Below, piece after piece: positions 44,270 through 51,597 of a stretch of DNA of 64,000 nucleotides. Source of the stretch: Veillonella parvula. GTDB taxonomy: Bacteria; Bacillota; Negativicutes; Veillonellales; Veillonellaceae. Made by a program: the position numbers and the translations under genes. A model generated the notes under the pieces. That model did no database searches and was not told where the DNA came from. It saw nothing but the letters and a program-made list of their open reading frames with translations. Numbering within the stretch: the first letter of the stretch is position 1; every line of letters starts with the position of its first letter. The stretch lies in contig NZ_LR778174.1 of the NCBI RefSeq assembly GCF_902810435.1, positions 1,844,501 to 1,908,500 on the forward strand. Direction: 5' to 3'.

Positions 44270-45040
44270 CTATGCTTTCATAGGCACTACATGTTCCTCT
44301 TTTATTTCTTCAATAGTTTTAAGTTTAATCGGTGTTATCGGATAATTACCAACTAGTTCATAACGAGAGCTATCAATACTTTTCAACGGTACCACATGCT
44401 CCTTATAGAATTCCGCATCAGCCTCTTTCACCCGTTCTAAGAAGAATAGAGAATAAGCCATCCCATCCTTCGTCCACGAAATGCTGCGAACCATATGTGT
44501 TTCAGGATTACCTGTAAAATAAACATCACCAGAATCACCTGATTTAGACCATTCAATATCGCCGTACTCAGATGGAACATATGGTGTATCTCTTACGATA
44601 TCTAAGGAATATCCCATTCTATATGCCATAATACTATCTATATATTTTTTCCCATCCCGATAGATAGTCACACCTTTTTTATAATATACAACCTCTAATA
44701 CATCATTTTGATCTTGACGCGCTGTATAGAGCTGATAACCATAAGGTATATAGCTAGGCGCCTTGACCTCATACGGCAGTTGCTGTGCAGCTTCTACTAT
44801 TCCTTTCCAATTACGAGCCCCTTCTTGCGTTTTCATAGGCCACTCTAATAAAGTCTTTCTTGGTAATGCTTTAATTGCTGAATCAGGATGAACTCTAGGC
44901 ATATCAAATGTAACGGCAGCGGAAACCCCAACATTATCGGTAGATATTGAATCATTAACAACATCAGCTGAAACATATCCTGCACACAATAATCCTACAG
45001 CCATAGCAGCTAAAACGGACTTATATATAAGCTTCTTCAT
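44270..45040 (-). CDS. Secreted paralogue with one repeat domain
   Basis: A 256-residue protein starting at the ATG at 45040 (AAAAGGAG upstream). Signal peptide of about 28 residues (MKKLIYKSVLAAMAVGLLC ... VSA). One module, VKAPSYIPYGYQLYTA ... DVLEVVYYKKG ... MAYRMGYSLDIV ... SLFFLERVKEADAEFYKEH, is a close relative of the second module of the neighbouring protein at 42832. Tandem duplication is likely. About 130 bases separate the two genes; each may have its own promoter. Function unknown, probably periplasmic or outer-membrane associated. Confidence 0.75.
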   Translation of the reverse strand: MKKLIYKSVLAAMAVGLLCAGYVSADVVNDSISTDNVGVSAAVTFDMPRVHPDSAIKALPRKTLLEWPMKTQEGARNWKGIVEAAQQLPYEVKAPSYIPYGYQLYTARQDQNDVLEVVYYKKGVTIYRDGKKYIDSIMAYRMGYSLDIVRDTPYVPSEYGDIEWSKSGDSGDVYFTGNPETHMVRSISWTKDGMAYSLFFLERVKEADAEFYKEHVVPLKSIDSSRYELVGNYPITPIKLKTIEEIKEEHVVPMKA

Positions 45041-45222
45041 GATCTCTCCTTTTATAAAAACTTGATATACTTTACACATATAATGATATATTTTCTTATT
45101 TATATCAAAAACATGCCACCTATTCTGTTGCCCTAGCTACTTCATAAAACTTTTATCTTTCCTATTGTGAAAGTATAGTTATGAGCCATTAGCTGCTTTA
45201 ATTCTAACTAGTTATACATAAT

Positions 45223-45272
45223 AAAACATCCTACTAAACGCTATATTACAATAGAGTTCAATAGGATGTTTT
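45223..45272 (-). terminator. Terminator of the MarR operon
   Basis: AAAACATCCTA / TAGGATGTTTT (45262-45272) with a long loop that can form a small inner hairpin (CTATATTACAATAGAG). Another nested form. Confidence 0.65.
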
Positions 45273-45276
45273 GTCA

Positions 45277-45789
45277 TTATTTATTTAATGGAGGCATAAT
45301 AATATCTTGTTCAAGCTGTCTTCGTCTCTTTGCGGTATAGCCTACAACTTTAATTCGAACTACGCCCACAGAGTTTACCATGGCATCACTAAAGGTAAAT
45401 TCTCGACCAGTCTGATGATTCATCAACACCTGTAAACCATGAGCTTTTTCATCAATATTCTCTAAATAAGCAGCCTCTCCTCGGCCCATTACACTGGAAT
45501 AGACTGAACTATATTTACAAGGAATATCTCCACCTGAAACGAGAGCCTCATCATCACCATCAATTTCGATAAATACATGAGGATTCGCTTGAATCAAACT
45601 AAACTTCTTCCCCTCATGATATCCATGCACAAAAATATGAAGTACATCATCTATAAATTCATAGCCGAAATGCAAAGGTACCACGTAAGGGTAATCACCA
45701 TCTATCATGCCTAGGTGAATGATACGCGTGCTGTTTAAAATATCTTTAATTTCATCTATATTTGTAACCATACGATCTTGACGTCTCAT
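45277..45789 (-). CDS. Pyridoxamine 5'-phosphate oxidase-like flavoprotein (NimA type)
   Basis: A 170-residue FMN-binding split-barrel protein; ATG at 45789 with GGAGG upstream. MIDGDYPYVVPLHFGYEFIDDVLHIFVHG and GKKFSLIQANPHVFIEID are hallmarks of the PNPOx-like/NimA group, which includes 5-nitroimidazole-resistance reductases. YSSVYSSVMGRGEAAYLE follows. As third gene after SRPBCC and MarR genes it likely responds to the MarR regulator; a detoxifying reductase is a fair guess, not shown. Confidence 0.82.
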   Translation of the reverse strand: MRRQDRMVTNIDEIKDILNSTRIIHLGMIDGDYPYVVPLHFGYEFIDDVLHIFVHGYHEGKKFSLIQANPHVFIEIDGDDEALVSGGDIPCKYSSVYSSVMGRGEAAYLENIDEKAHGLQVLMNHQTGREFTFSDAMVNSVGVVRIKVVGYTAKRRRQLEQDIIMPPLNK

Positions 45790-45824
45790 AATAGCCTCCA
45801 CAAGAATCGGAAAATTGATACACA

Positions 45825-46268
45825 TTACGCTTCATGTAATCTGCCAAGAAGATGTTTAAATTGAGCCTCATCACTATTCAGCTTTCCGAAAAAGATTTCA
45901 TCAATCTCTTCAACTAATGGGACTGCCTTTTGTAATATTGCACTACCCTTTTCATTTAAAAGAACAGCTTTCGCACGTGTATCTCTAGAGTGCTCTTTTC
46001 GCTCTACAAAACCACGTTTTTCCAATAAGCTCAATATTTGAGATACCGTCATAACATCTATCCCTGAAAGTTTTGAAATCATAACTTGTGTAACTTCGTT
46101 ATCATGTTGTGATAGATAAGCAAGAGACGCTAAAACAACAAATTGAGGATGTGTTAAGTTCAACTCTTTTAACGCTTGTTTTATAGTAAAATGCCATTTA
46201 TTGTACACCCTCATGAACAATAATCCTGTTGATTTTTCTGAATTGTCTTTATATTTTGATGTAAACAA
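45825..46268 (-). CDS. MarR family transcriptional regulator
   Basis: A 147-residue winged-helix regulator. It starts with a TTG at 46268 directly after the SRPBCC stop, with AAGGTGA seven bases upstream; an internal ATG at residue 19 is the alternative. LTHPQFVVLASLAYLSQHDNEVTQVMISKLSGIDVMTVSQILSLLEKRGFVER is helices 3-4 of the reading head, and DTRAKAVLLNEKG is the wing. It is embedded in a three-gene unit whose other products look like a small-ligand-binding protein and a flavoprotein, so ligand-triggered derepression is probable. Confidence 0.85.
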   Translation of the reverse strand: MFTSKYKDNSEKSTGLLFMRVYNKWHFTIKQALKELNLTHPQFVVLASLAYLSQHDNEVTQVMISKLSGIDVMTVSQILSLLEKRGFVERKEHSRDTRAKAVLLNEKGSAILQKAVPLVEEIDEIFFGKLNSDEAQFKHLLGRLHEA

Positions 46269-46280
46269 ACAGCAATCACC

Positions 46281-46688
46281 TTATCTTTCTAAACAATTTT
46301 TTAGAATAAATATAGATTGAGGAACATCCGAAAAAACTTGACTTAAAAATTCCAAATGTTGATTATCTTCACTTTCTAAGCTTACAGTATGCTTTACATT
46401 TACACTTCCGTCATGATTATCAATTATTTGATGTCCGAAAAGAATAGCACCAAATGGAGTTTCAGTCTTATCCCAAAACTCTTCAAAAGGTTTTACAAGA
46501 GTAAGCTGATATTCCATAGGCGGCATGCCTTCAAGCTCCATTGTACCACATGAACCGGTCTCAAATTTACCGTTTAATGTAATATTTTTTAGATCCTCTT
46601 CCCAGTCATACCATTTTTCGATATTCGCATAGTACGCCCACACAGCTTCTTTTGGCGCTTTTATGTTCAAACTAAAACTAAATTCCAT
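46281..46688 (-). CDS. SRPBCC (START/polyketide cyclase-like) protein
   Basis: A 135-residue Bet v1-fold protein: MEFSFSLNIKAPKEAVWAYYANIEKWYDWEEDLK is the classic N-terminus of polyketide cyclase/SRPBCC proteins, with GTMELEGMPPMEYQLTLVKPFEEF and VNVKHTVSLES further on. It binds a hydrophobic ligand in a deep pocket; function unknown. AGGAGG is an ideal ribosome site. First gene of the MarR unit. Confidence 0.82.
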   Translation of the reverse strand: MEFSFSLNIKAPKEAVWAYYANIEKWYDWEEDLKNITLNGKFETGSCGTMELEGMPPMEYQLTLVKPFEEFWDKTETPFGAILFGHQIIDNHDGSVNVKHTVSLESEDNQHLEFLSQVFSDVPQSIFILKNCLER

Positions 46689-46857
46689 TTTATATCCTCC
46701 TTTTTTATTAGTGTTTTATTATAAGTGTACTTATTATAAATTATTTTATATTATTCGTCAATTAACTTCATAAAAAAGATATTCTATGAGTTTATCAATA
46801 TAAGGGTATACTCTCATCAGAAAATCATCAGACCTTTTGTCTACTGTAAAAATACAT

Positions 46858-46886
46858 TTGACTTTTTAGGATAGATACTGTATTAT
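46858..46886 (+). promoter_or_regulatory. Promoter of the cycA-like gene
   Basis: TTGACT (46858-46863), 17-bp spacer, TATTAT (46881-46886). The leader of ~90 nt contains a hairpin GCTATGG - TAAT - CCATAGC (46923-46940) followed by CTTTATATTTAT. Confidence 0.65.
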
Positions 46887-46981
46887 AAAAAAATAGTTTT
46901 AAAGATTCTATAGATTGTTAAAGCTATGGTAATCCATAGCCTTTATATTTATAGATAGTTTGTAGAAAAGAGGTCTTTATT

Positions 46982-48424
46982 ATGTCTGATACGCATCAGT
47001 TAAAACGGGGTCTTAAGAACCGGCATGTACAGCTGCTCGCCATCGGCGGTGCTATTGGTACAGGCCTATTCTTAGGCTCCGGTCGCGCCATTCACTTGGC
47101 TGGTCCATCCATCATATTCGCCTACCTAATAACAGGTGTTATGTGCTTCTTTATTATGAGAGCACTAGGCGAGTTATTGTTATCTAACCTAAATCACCAC
47201 TCTTTTATCGACTTTGTAGAAGATTACTTAGGGGATCGAGCAGCCTTTATCACGGGATGGACATACTGGTTCTGCTGGCTTTCACTAGCCATGGCGGATT
47301 TGACAGCCGTAGGCCTCTACATGCAATACTGGATACCGTGGCTTCCTCAATGGATACCAGCCTTACTTGTTCTAGTCGCCTTGCTGTTAATGAACTTGAC
47401 AGCTGTAAAATATTTTGGCGAAATGGAATTCTGGTTTGCCTTGATTAAGGTAATTGCTATTATCTCTCTTATCATTATCGGTATCATCATGATTGTTACT
47501 GGTTTCACCACAGATGCTGGCGTCGCCGCCTTTAGCAATATGTGGAATTACGGAGGATGGTTTCCGAATGGAACGATGGGCTTTATCCTATCATTCCAAA
47601 TGGTTGTATTTGCTTTCACAGGCATAGAACTCGTAGGTTTAACGGCTGGCGAAACAGAAGATCCTGAAAAGGTTATCCCAATGGCCATAAACAATATCCC
47701 ATTGCGTATTATTTTATTCTATGTAGGCTCTTTAGCCATTATCATGAGTATTTACCCTTGGACTGCCGTTAACCCTGCTGCAAGTCCATTTGTAGCGGTG
47801 TTTACCGCCGTTGGCATTACAGCCGCCGCAGGTATCGTAAACTTCGTTGTTCTTACTTCTGCAGCCTCTGCTACAAACTCTGGTATCTTCAGTACAGGCC
47901 GTATGATTTATGCCTTGGCAAAACGCGGTCATGCACCAAGCTCAATGCGTCGCTTGACGCACAGCAGTGTGCCATACCAAGCAACGATTTTCTCGGCAGC
48001 CGTATTATTGATTACAGTTGTACTCAACTACGTAATGCCTGAAGCAGTATTCGTTATGATTACATCAATCTCCACGTTCTGCTTTATCTTTATTTGGGCC
48101 ATGATGGTTATTTGTCACCTCAAATATCGTAAGAAAAATCCTGAACTAGCAGCACAATCTAAATTCAAAATGCCTCTATACCCTGTAATGAATTACATTA
48201 TCCTAGCTTTCTTTGTTTTTGTTCTAGCCATTCTAGCCTTAAATGAAGATACGCGAATTGCCCTCTTGTTCACACCAATTTGGTTCATCATTCTTTGGGC
48301 CTTCTACTCCATGCTCAACACGGACGATGAAGATGCGCTTGGAGAAGAACTCATTGAAATGGCTGGTGTAAAAGAAATTTACAAAAAACCTAAAAAAGAC
48401 GATTCCGATGATTACGTAATCTAA
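46982..48424 (+). CDS. cycA: D-serine/D-alanine/glycine transporter-like amino acid permease
   Basis: A 480-residue APC-superfamily permease with twelve membrane segments. LAIGGAIGTGLFLGSGRAIHLAGPSIIFAYLI and MRALGELLLSNLNHHSFIDF run almost in step with E. coli CycA, as does GWTYWFCW and VKYFGEMEFWFALIK. CycA imports D-Ala, D-Ser and Gly with protons. Substrate assignment from family resemblance only. GAGG ribosome site; own promoter and terminator. Confidence 0.85.
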   Translation: MSDTHQLKRGLKNRHVQLLAIGGAIGTGLFLGSGRAIHLAGPSIIFAYLITGVMCFFIMRALGELLLSNLNHHSFIDFVEDYLGDRAAFITGWTYWFCWLSLAMADLTAVGLYMQYWIPWLPQWIPALLVLVALLLMNLTAVKYFGEMEFWFALIKVIAIISLIIIGIIMIVTGFTTDAGVAAFSNMWNYGGWFPNGTMGFILSFQMVVFAFTGIELVGLTAGETEDPEKVIPMAINNIPLRIILFYVGSLAIIMSIYPWTAVNPAASPFVAVFTAVGITAAAGIVNFVVLTSAASATNSGIFSTGRMIYALAKRGHAPSSMRRLTHSSVPYQATIFSAAVLLITVVLNYVMPEAVFVMITSISTFCFIFIWAMMVICHLKYRKKNPELAAQSKFKMPLYPVMNYIILAFFVFVLAILALNEDTRIALLFTPIWFIILWAFYSMLNTDDEDALGEELIEMAGVKEIYKKPKKDDSDDYVI

Positions 48425-48425
48425 C

Positions 48426-48452
48426 AAAAGCCCGTGCATAGCACGGGCTTTT
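48426..48452. terminator. Bidirectional terminator between the cycA-like gene and its convergent neighbour
   Basis: AAAAGCCCGTGC - ATA - GCACGGGCTTTT, a perfect 12-bp stem. Confidence 0.9.
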
Positions 48453-48455
48453 CTA

Positions 48456-49028
48456 TTACTTCATAGTCGGGAAGTTTTCTTGTTCATATTGTTGTTGATA
48501 CGCTGGTAGATTATTTATATTTTCATTGTAATTAAAGATAGTCTTAATGCGATAGCCTTCTTGAGTGATGATGATATCAATAGAGGATGGTACTTCTTGA
48601 CCATTCTGTTGCAAATGGTTAACTAATTCTTGCAATGCCTCTATTTGACGTAAAGAACCAGCCTTATATTTACCCTTGGATAGGCCTGTATTTCTAATGA
48701 TTTGACCATTATATACTTGCCCTCTATTATCTTTGTAATAGAAGCGCACAGCATCCTTATCCCCCGCAGGGACTGCTTTAATATAAATAATCTTCCAATT
48801 CTTCTTAATCATCATTTTTGTAGCTTGTGCTAAATTATTAGACAAACGTCGTGTTTCTTGATTAGTAGACTTAGATACACCATTAACCTGTTGAATTTCA
48901 TCATTCATAGGCATTTCAATAGGTGTCATTACTGGATCTTGTTCTACCTTTTTTGCATCTACAGGCTGAATCGCAAACACGCCAACAACCGCCATTACAG
49001 CTAATGAGGTAAGAGCAATTTTTTTCAT
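48456..49028 (-). CDS. Secreted protein of unknown function
   Basis: A 190-residue exported protein; ATG at 49028 with AAGGAGAG upstream. Signal peptide of about 26 residues (MKKIALTSLAVMAVVGVF ... PVDA). The mature protein has a segment WKIIYIKAVPAGDKDAVRFYYKD and then GQIIRNTGLSKGKYKAG, predicted alpha/beta, and a Gln/Asn-rich C-terminus. I do not recognise the family. It lies downstream of another orphan envelope-type gene at 49110. Confidence 0.7.
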   Translation of the reverse strand: MKKIALTSLAVMAVVGVFAIQPVDAKKVEQDPVMTPIEMPMNDEIQQVNGVSKSTNQETRRLSNNLAQATKMMIKKNWKIIYIKAVPAGDKDAVRFYYKDNRGQVYNGQIIRNTGLSKGKYKAGSLRQIEALQELVNHLQQNGQEVPSSIDIIITQEGYRIKTIFNYNENINNLPAYQQQYEQENFPTMK

Positions 49029-49109
49029 TCCATCTCTCCTTAGAGAATTTATCAACACAAATTACATTTTATACAATATATTATATTCATTCAACTATAT
49101 ATTATCAAG

Positions 49110-50006
49110 TTAATTTGATTTTTCAGTATTTACATTCTTAATTATTTGATTCCATTGTTCGAAAAGTTCAGTATTATAATTCATATCCATATATTTTATA
49201 TTGAAAGAAGTTATAGACTTTAGATTATCATAACTTTCCATTCTATTAGTCTTAACATTCCAAAACAACATCATATTTTCATATATAGGAATACCATAAT
49301 ACTGTTCTGCTTTAAAAAACTCAAAAGGTAAATTCATATTTGGTTTCGCATATATAAGAGAAGTAACTGTTAGTAAATAAGTATCTCCTACCTTACCATT
49401 TATATATAATTCTCTAGGAATAAGAGAATCTAATATTACTTTATCATTTTTAATACCATGTTTACTTACTTTCTTTTGTTGAACCAAACGTGGATCTGTA
49501 TCAACTATTTTAGTAGCAGATAAAGTAGCATCTAAAATATATTTTCCCTCCCTATTAGAGGCTATAATATTACCATTGATATAGTCTAAGGAAGCAGAAA
49601 ACTTATCAAAATCATATCCTATAACATTAGCAGTCAAAGATGTATCAGTGACCCTCAAAATCAAAAGCGGATACAAATTCATATTAGAAATAGTATCATT
49701 AGAGCGTGCAAGCAGATATAATTCATCGTTAACGATAAGATAATCAAAAATATAACAGTTATATTTTTTCATAATAGGTAATACATCAATGGCATAAGAC
49801 TCAGAGTAATTACTTGCATTTATAACTGTTAAGATTGCATTAGGATTACGATTAATATCAACTGTAATATCCTTTTCTAAAATTATCCCTTGTTTTGGTA
49901 AAATACATTTCTCATTTCTCGTACCACTGAGGTGTAAGGCACACAAAATAAGAATAAGGATAATTAAAAAACTTACAATATAATGTTTCTTTATCCATTG
50001 CAACAT
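49110..50006 (-). CDS. Membrane-anchored protein of unknown function
   Basis: A 298-residue protein with one N-terminal membrane anchor (IVSFLIILILILCALHL, residues 10-26) and a soluble, strand-rich domain probably outside the cytoplasm. The gene is more AT-rich and richer in Asn, Ile and Lys than its neighbours, which hints at recent acquisition. AGAGAGGTGG is the ribosome site. No family recognised; repeated short beta-like blades might suggest a propeller, without firm support. Confidence 0.65.
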   Translation of the reverse strand: MLQWIKKHYIVSFLIILILILCALHLSGTRNEKCILPKQGIILEKDITVDINRNPNAILTVINASNYSESYAIDVLPIMKKYNCYIFDYLIVNDELYLLARSNDTISNMNLYPLLILRVTDTSLTANVIGYDFDKFSASLDYINGNIIASNREGKYILDATLSATKIVDTDPRLVQQKKVSKHGIKNDKVILDSLIPRELYINGKVGDTYLLTVTSLIYAKPNMNLPFEFFKAEQYYGIPIYENMMLFWNVKTNRMESYDNLKSITSFNIKYMDMNYNTELFEQWNQIIKNVNTEKSN

Positions 50007-50058
50007 AGGACCACCTCTCTTACCTATAGTATAACTAAATCTATCGATTAATAAAAGA

Positions 50059-50116
50059 AAAGGCTTCTACCGATTCTTGACCGATTATATTCGGTCAATT
50101 ACTGGTAAAAGCCTTT
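50059..50116 (-). terminator. Nested-hairpin terminator after the CDF gene
   Basis: Outer arms AAAGGCTTCTACC and GGTAAAAGCCTTT enclose TTGACCGA (50077-50084) / TCGGTCAA (50091-50098). On the minus strand it ends in TTTTCTTTTATT. Confidence 0.75.
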
Positions 50117-50212
50117 AATTTTATAATATTAGTTATGAAATTATCCCATATAGTAAAGAGATATACTTAGAAGTTTCTATTCGCTTAGATATCTAAAATC
50201 AATATTACTAAA

Positions 50213-51337
50213 CTAGTTACTAAAATCCGTATCCACAATAGCGAATTGTGTATAGTCAGGGTAACGTTTTTGCATTTCTGCCTTGATTTTTTCCAATGTA
50301 CCATGTGGATCTTCTTCGTCAAAGTCAAAGATAATATCGTAGTAGATAACCTTCTTTTCTTCTTGTACGTAGAAGGCATGTACTTGTACTACATGTGTAT
50401 ATAAACTAATAACTTGATCAAGAGCTTTTCTAATTTCAAGTACTTCTACACTTGGTTTATTTTCAGCATATACACCAACGGTCATATTGATGCCAAACTT
50501 TTTATAAAGATGAACCGCAATGCCCTTTGTTAATGGATGAACTTCTGCCATTGTCATAGAATCTGGTACAGAAATATGAACGGAACCAATTGTTTCTCCC
50601 GGACCATAGCTATTTAATACCAAGTCATATACACCACCCACATTCGGATGCTGTGCGATAGTTTCTTTAATATTACGGATTAAATTATCATCTGCCCGAA
50701 CACCGAGCAAATGGTTATACATTTCACGTAAAATATCATACGCCGCTTTTAAAATCAAAACAGAAATAACAGCGCCCACATAACCTTGAATATCAAAGTT
50801 AAAGAAAAATACTAAGCCTGCAGATACCAATGTAGCAAAGGTAATCACCGCATCAAAAAGGGCATCTATACCAGATGCTACGAGCGCATCGGATTTATAT
50901 TTTTCTCCTTGTGCCTTGATGTAACGGCCCATCACTACTTTCACCACGATGGCAACAGCGATGATAACAAGACCTGGAATATCAAATGTAGATACCTCAG
51001 GGTGGATAATTTTATCCACAGATTCCTTAAGGGATCCAATACCTGCACCGAGAATGATGAAAGCTATGGCCATAGTAGTCATATATTCTATACGACCATG
51101 ACCAAATGGATGCTCCTTATCAGCCCCTTTGGCGGCTAATTTCGTACCCACAATAGTTAATACAGAGGACAATACATCTGTTAAGTTATTTACTGCATCA
51201 AGGATGATGGCGATAGAATTAGACGCAAGGCCCACAATCATTTTAAAAATAACGAGAACGACATTACCTATAATGCCTTTTATACTGGCAAGCGTAATCC
51301 CCCGATTACGTGCTGCACCATTATCTTGTAAAATCAT
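50213..51337 (-). CDS. Cation diffusion facilitator (CDF) metal efflux protein
   Basis: A 374-residue CDF transporter with six membrane segments (residues 15-215). Metal-site residues lie in LDAVNNLTDVLSS (segment II) and SDALVASGIDALFDAV (segment V); the loop KEHPFGHGRIEYM is typical. A cytosolic ferredoxin-like domain follows (IRNIKETIAQHPNVGGVYDLVLNSYGPG, VHISVP), and residues ~300-374 look like a second, extra ferredoxin-like domain. It exports Zn2+, Mn2+, Fe2+ or similar in exchange for protons; the metal cannot be fixed by eye. Confidence 0.9.
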   Translation of the reverse strand: MILQDNGAARNRGITLASIKGIIGNVVLVIFKMIVGLASNSIAIILDAVNNLTDVLSSVLTIVGTKLAAKGADKEHPFGHGRIEYMTTMAIAFIILGAGIGSLKESVDKIIHPEVSTFDIPGLVIIAVAIVVKVVMGRYIKAQGEKYKSDALVASGIDALFDAVITFATLVSAGLVFFFNFDIQGYVGAVISVLILKAAYDILREMYNHLLGVRADDNLIRNIKETIAQHPNVGGVYDLVLNSYGPGETIGSVHISVPDSMTMAEVHPLTKGIAVHLYKKFGINMTVGVYAENKPSVEVLEIRKALDQVISLYTHVVQVHAFYVQEEKKVIYYDIIFDFDEEDPHGTLEKIKAEMQKRYPDYTQFAIVDTDFSN

Positions 51338-51360
51338 ACTACACCTCTTACATTCTGATT

Positions 51361-51383
51361 TATAGTTCTTAAATTGAACTATA
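51361..51383 (-). promoter_or_regulatory. Palindrome in the CDF leader, candidate operator
   Basis: TATAGTTC - TTAAATT - GAACTATA is a perfect 8-7-8 inverted repeat, between the CDF start and its promoter. Confidence 0.5.
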
Positions 51384-51402
51384 TCGATTTGCTCCTATTT
51401 AT

Positions 51403-51431
51403 ATTATAGCTTATCGATTATCATTTGTCAT
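51403..51431 (-). promoter_or_regulatory. Promoter of the CDF gene
   Basis: On the minus strand -35 ATGACA (51426-51431), 17-bp spacer and -10 TATAAT (51403-51408). Confidence 0.7.
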
Positions 51432-51515
51432 TATTTTTCTTGAAAAATATTTTTAAACTTATTGATTTTACTGAATTATCAATAATTCTCATTTCTCAAT
51501 TAGGAACTTTGATGT

Positions 51516-51531
51516 ATTGTGACTTCACAAT
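51516..51531. promoter_or_regulatory. Perfect small palindrome, possible protein-binding site
   Basis: ATTGTGA - CT - TCACAAT, in the interval between rluA and the CDF promoter. The half-sites recall CRP/FNR half-sites but the spacing (2) is not theirs. Confidence 0.35.
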
Positions 51532-51597
51532 GTATAGTACAAACTTATGACTAACAAACTAGTATTTTGTATTACGTAACGAGTTAACCAGATCAGA

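Noticed and set aside
51516-51531. CRP/FNR site
   Set aside because: Half-sites look right but the 2-bp spacing differs from the 4-6 bp used by these regulators.
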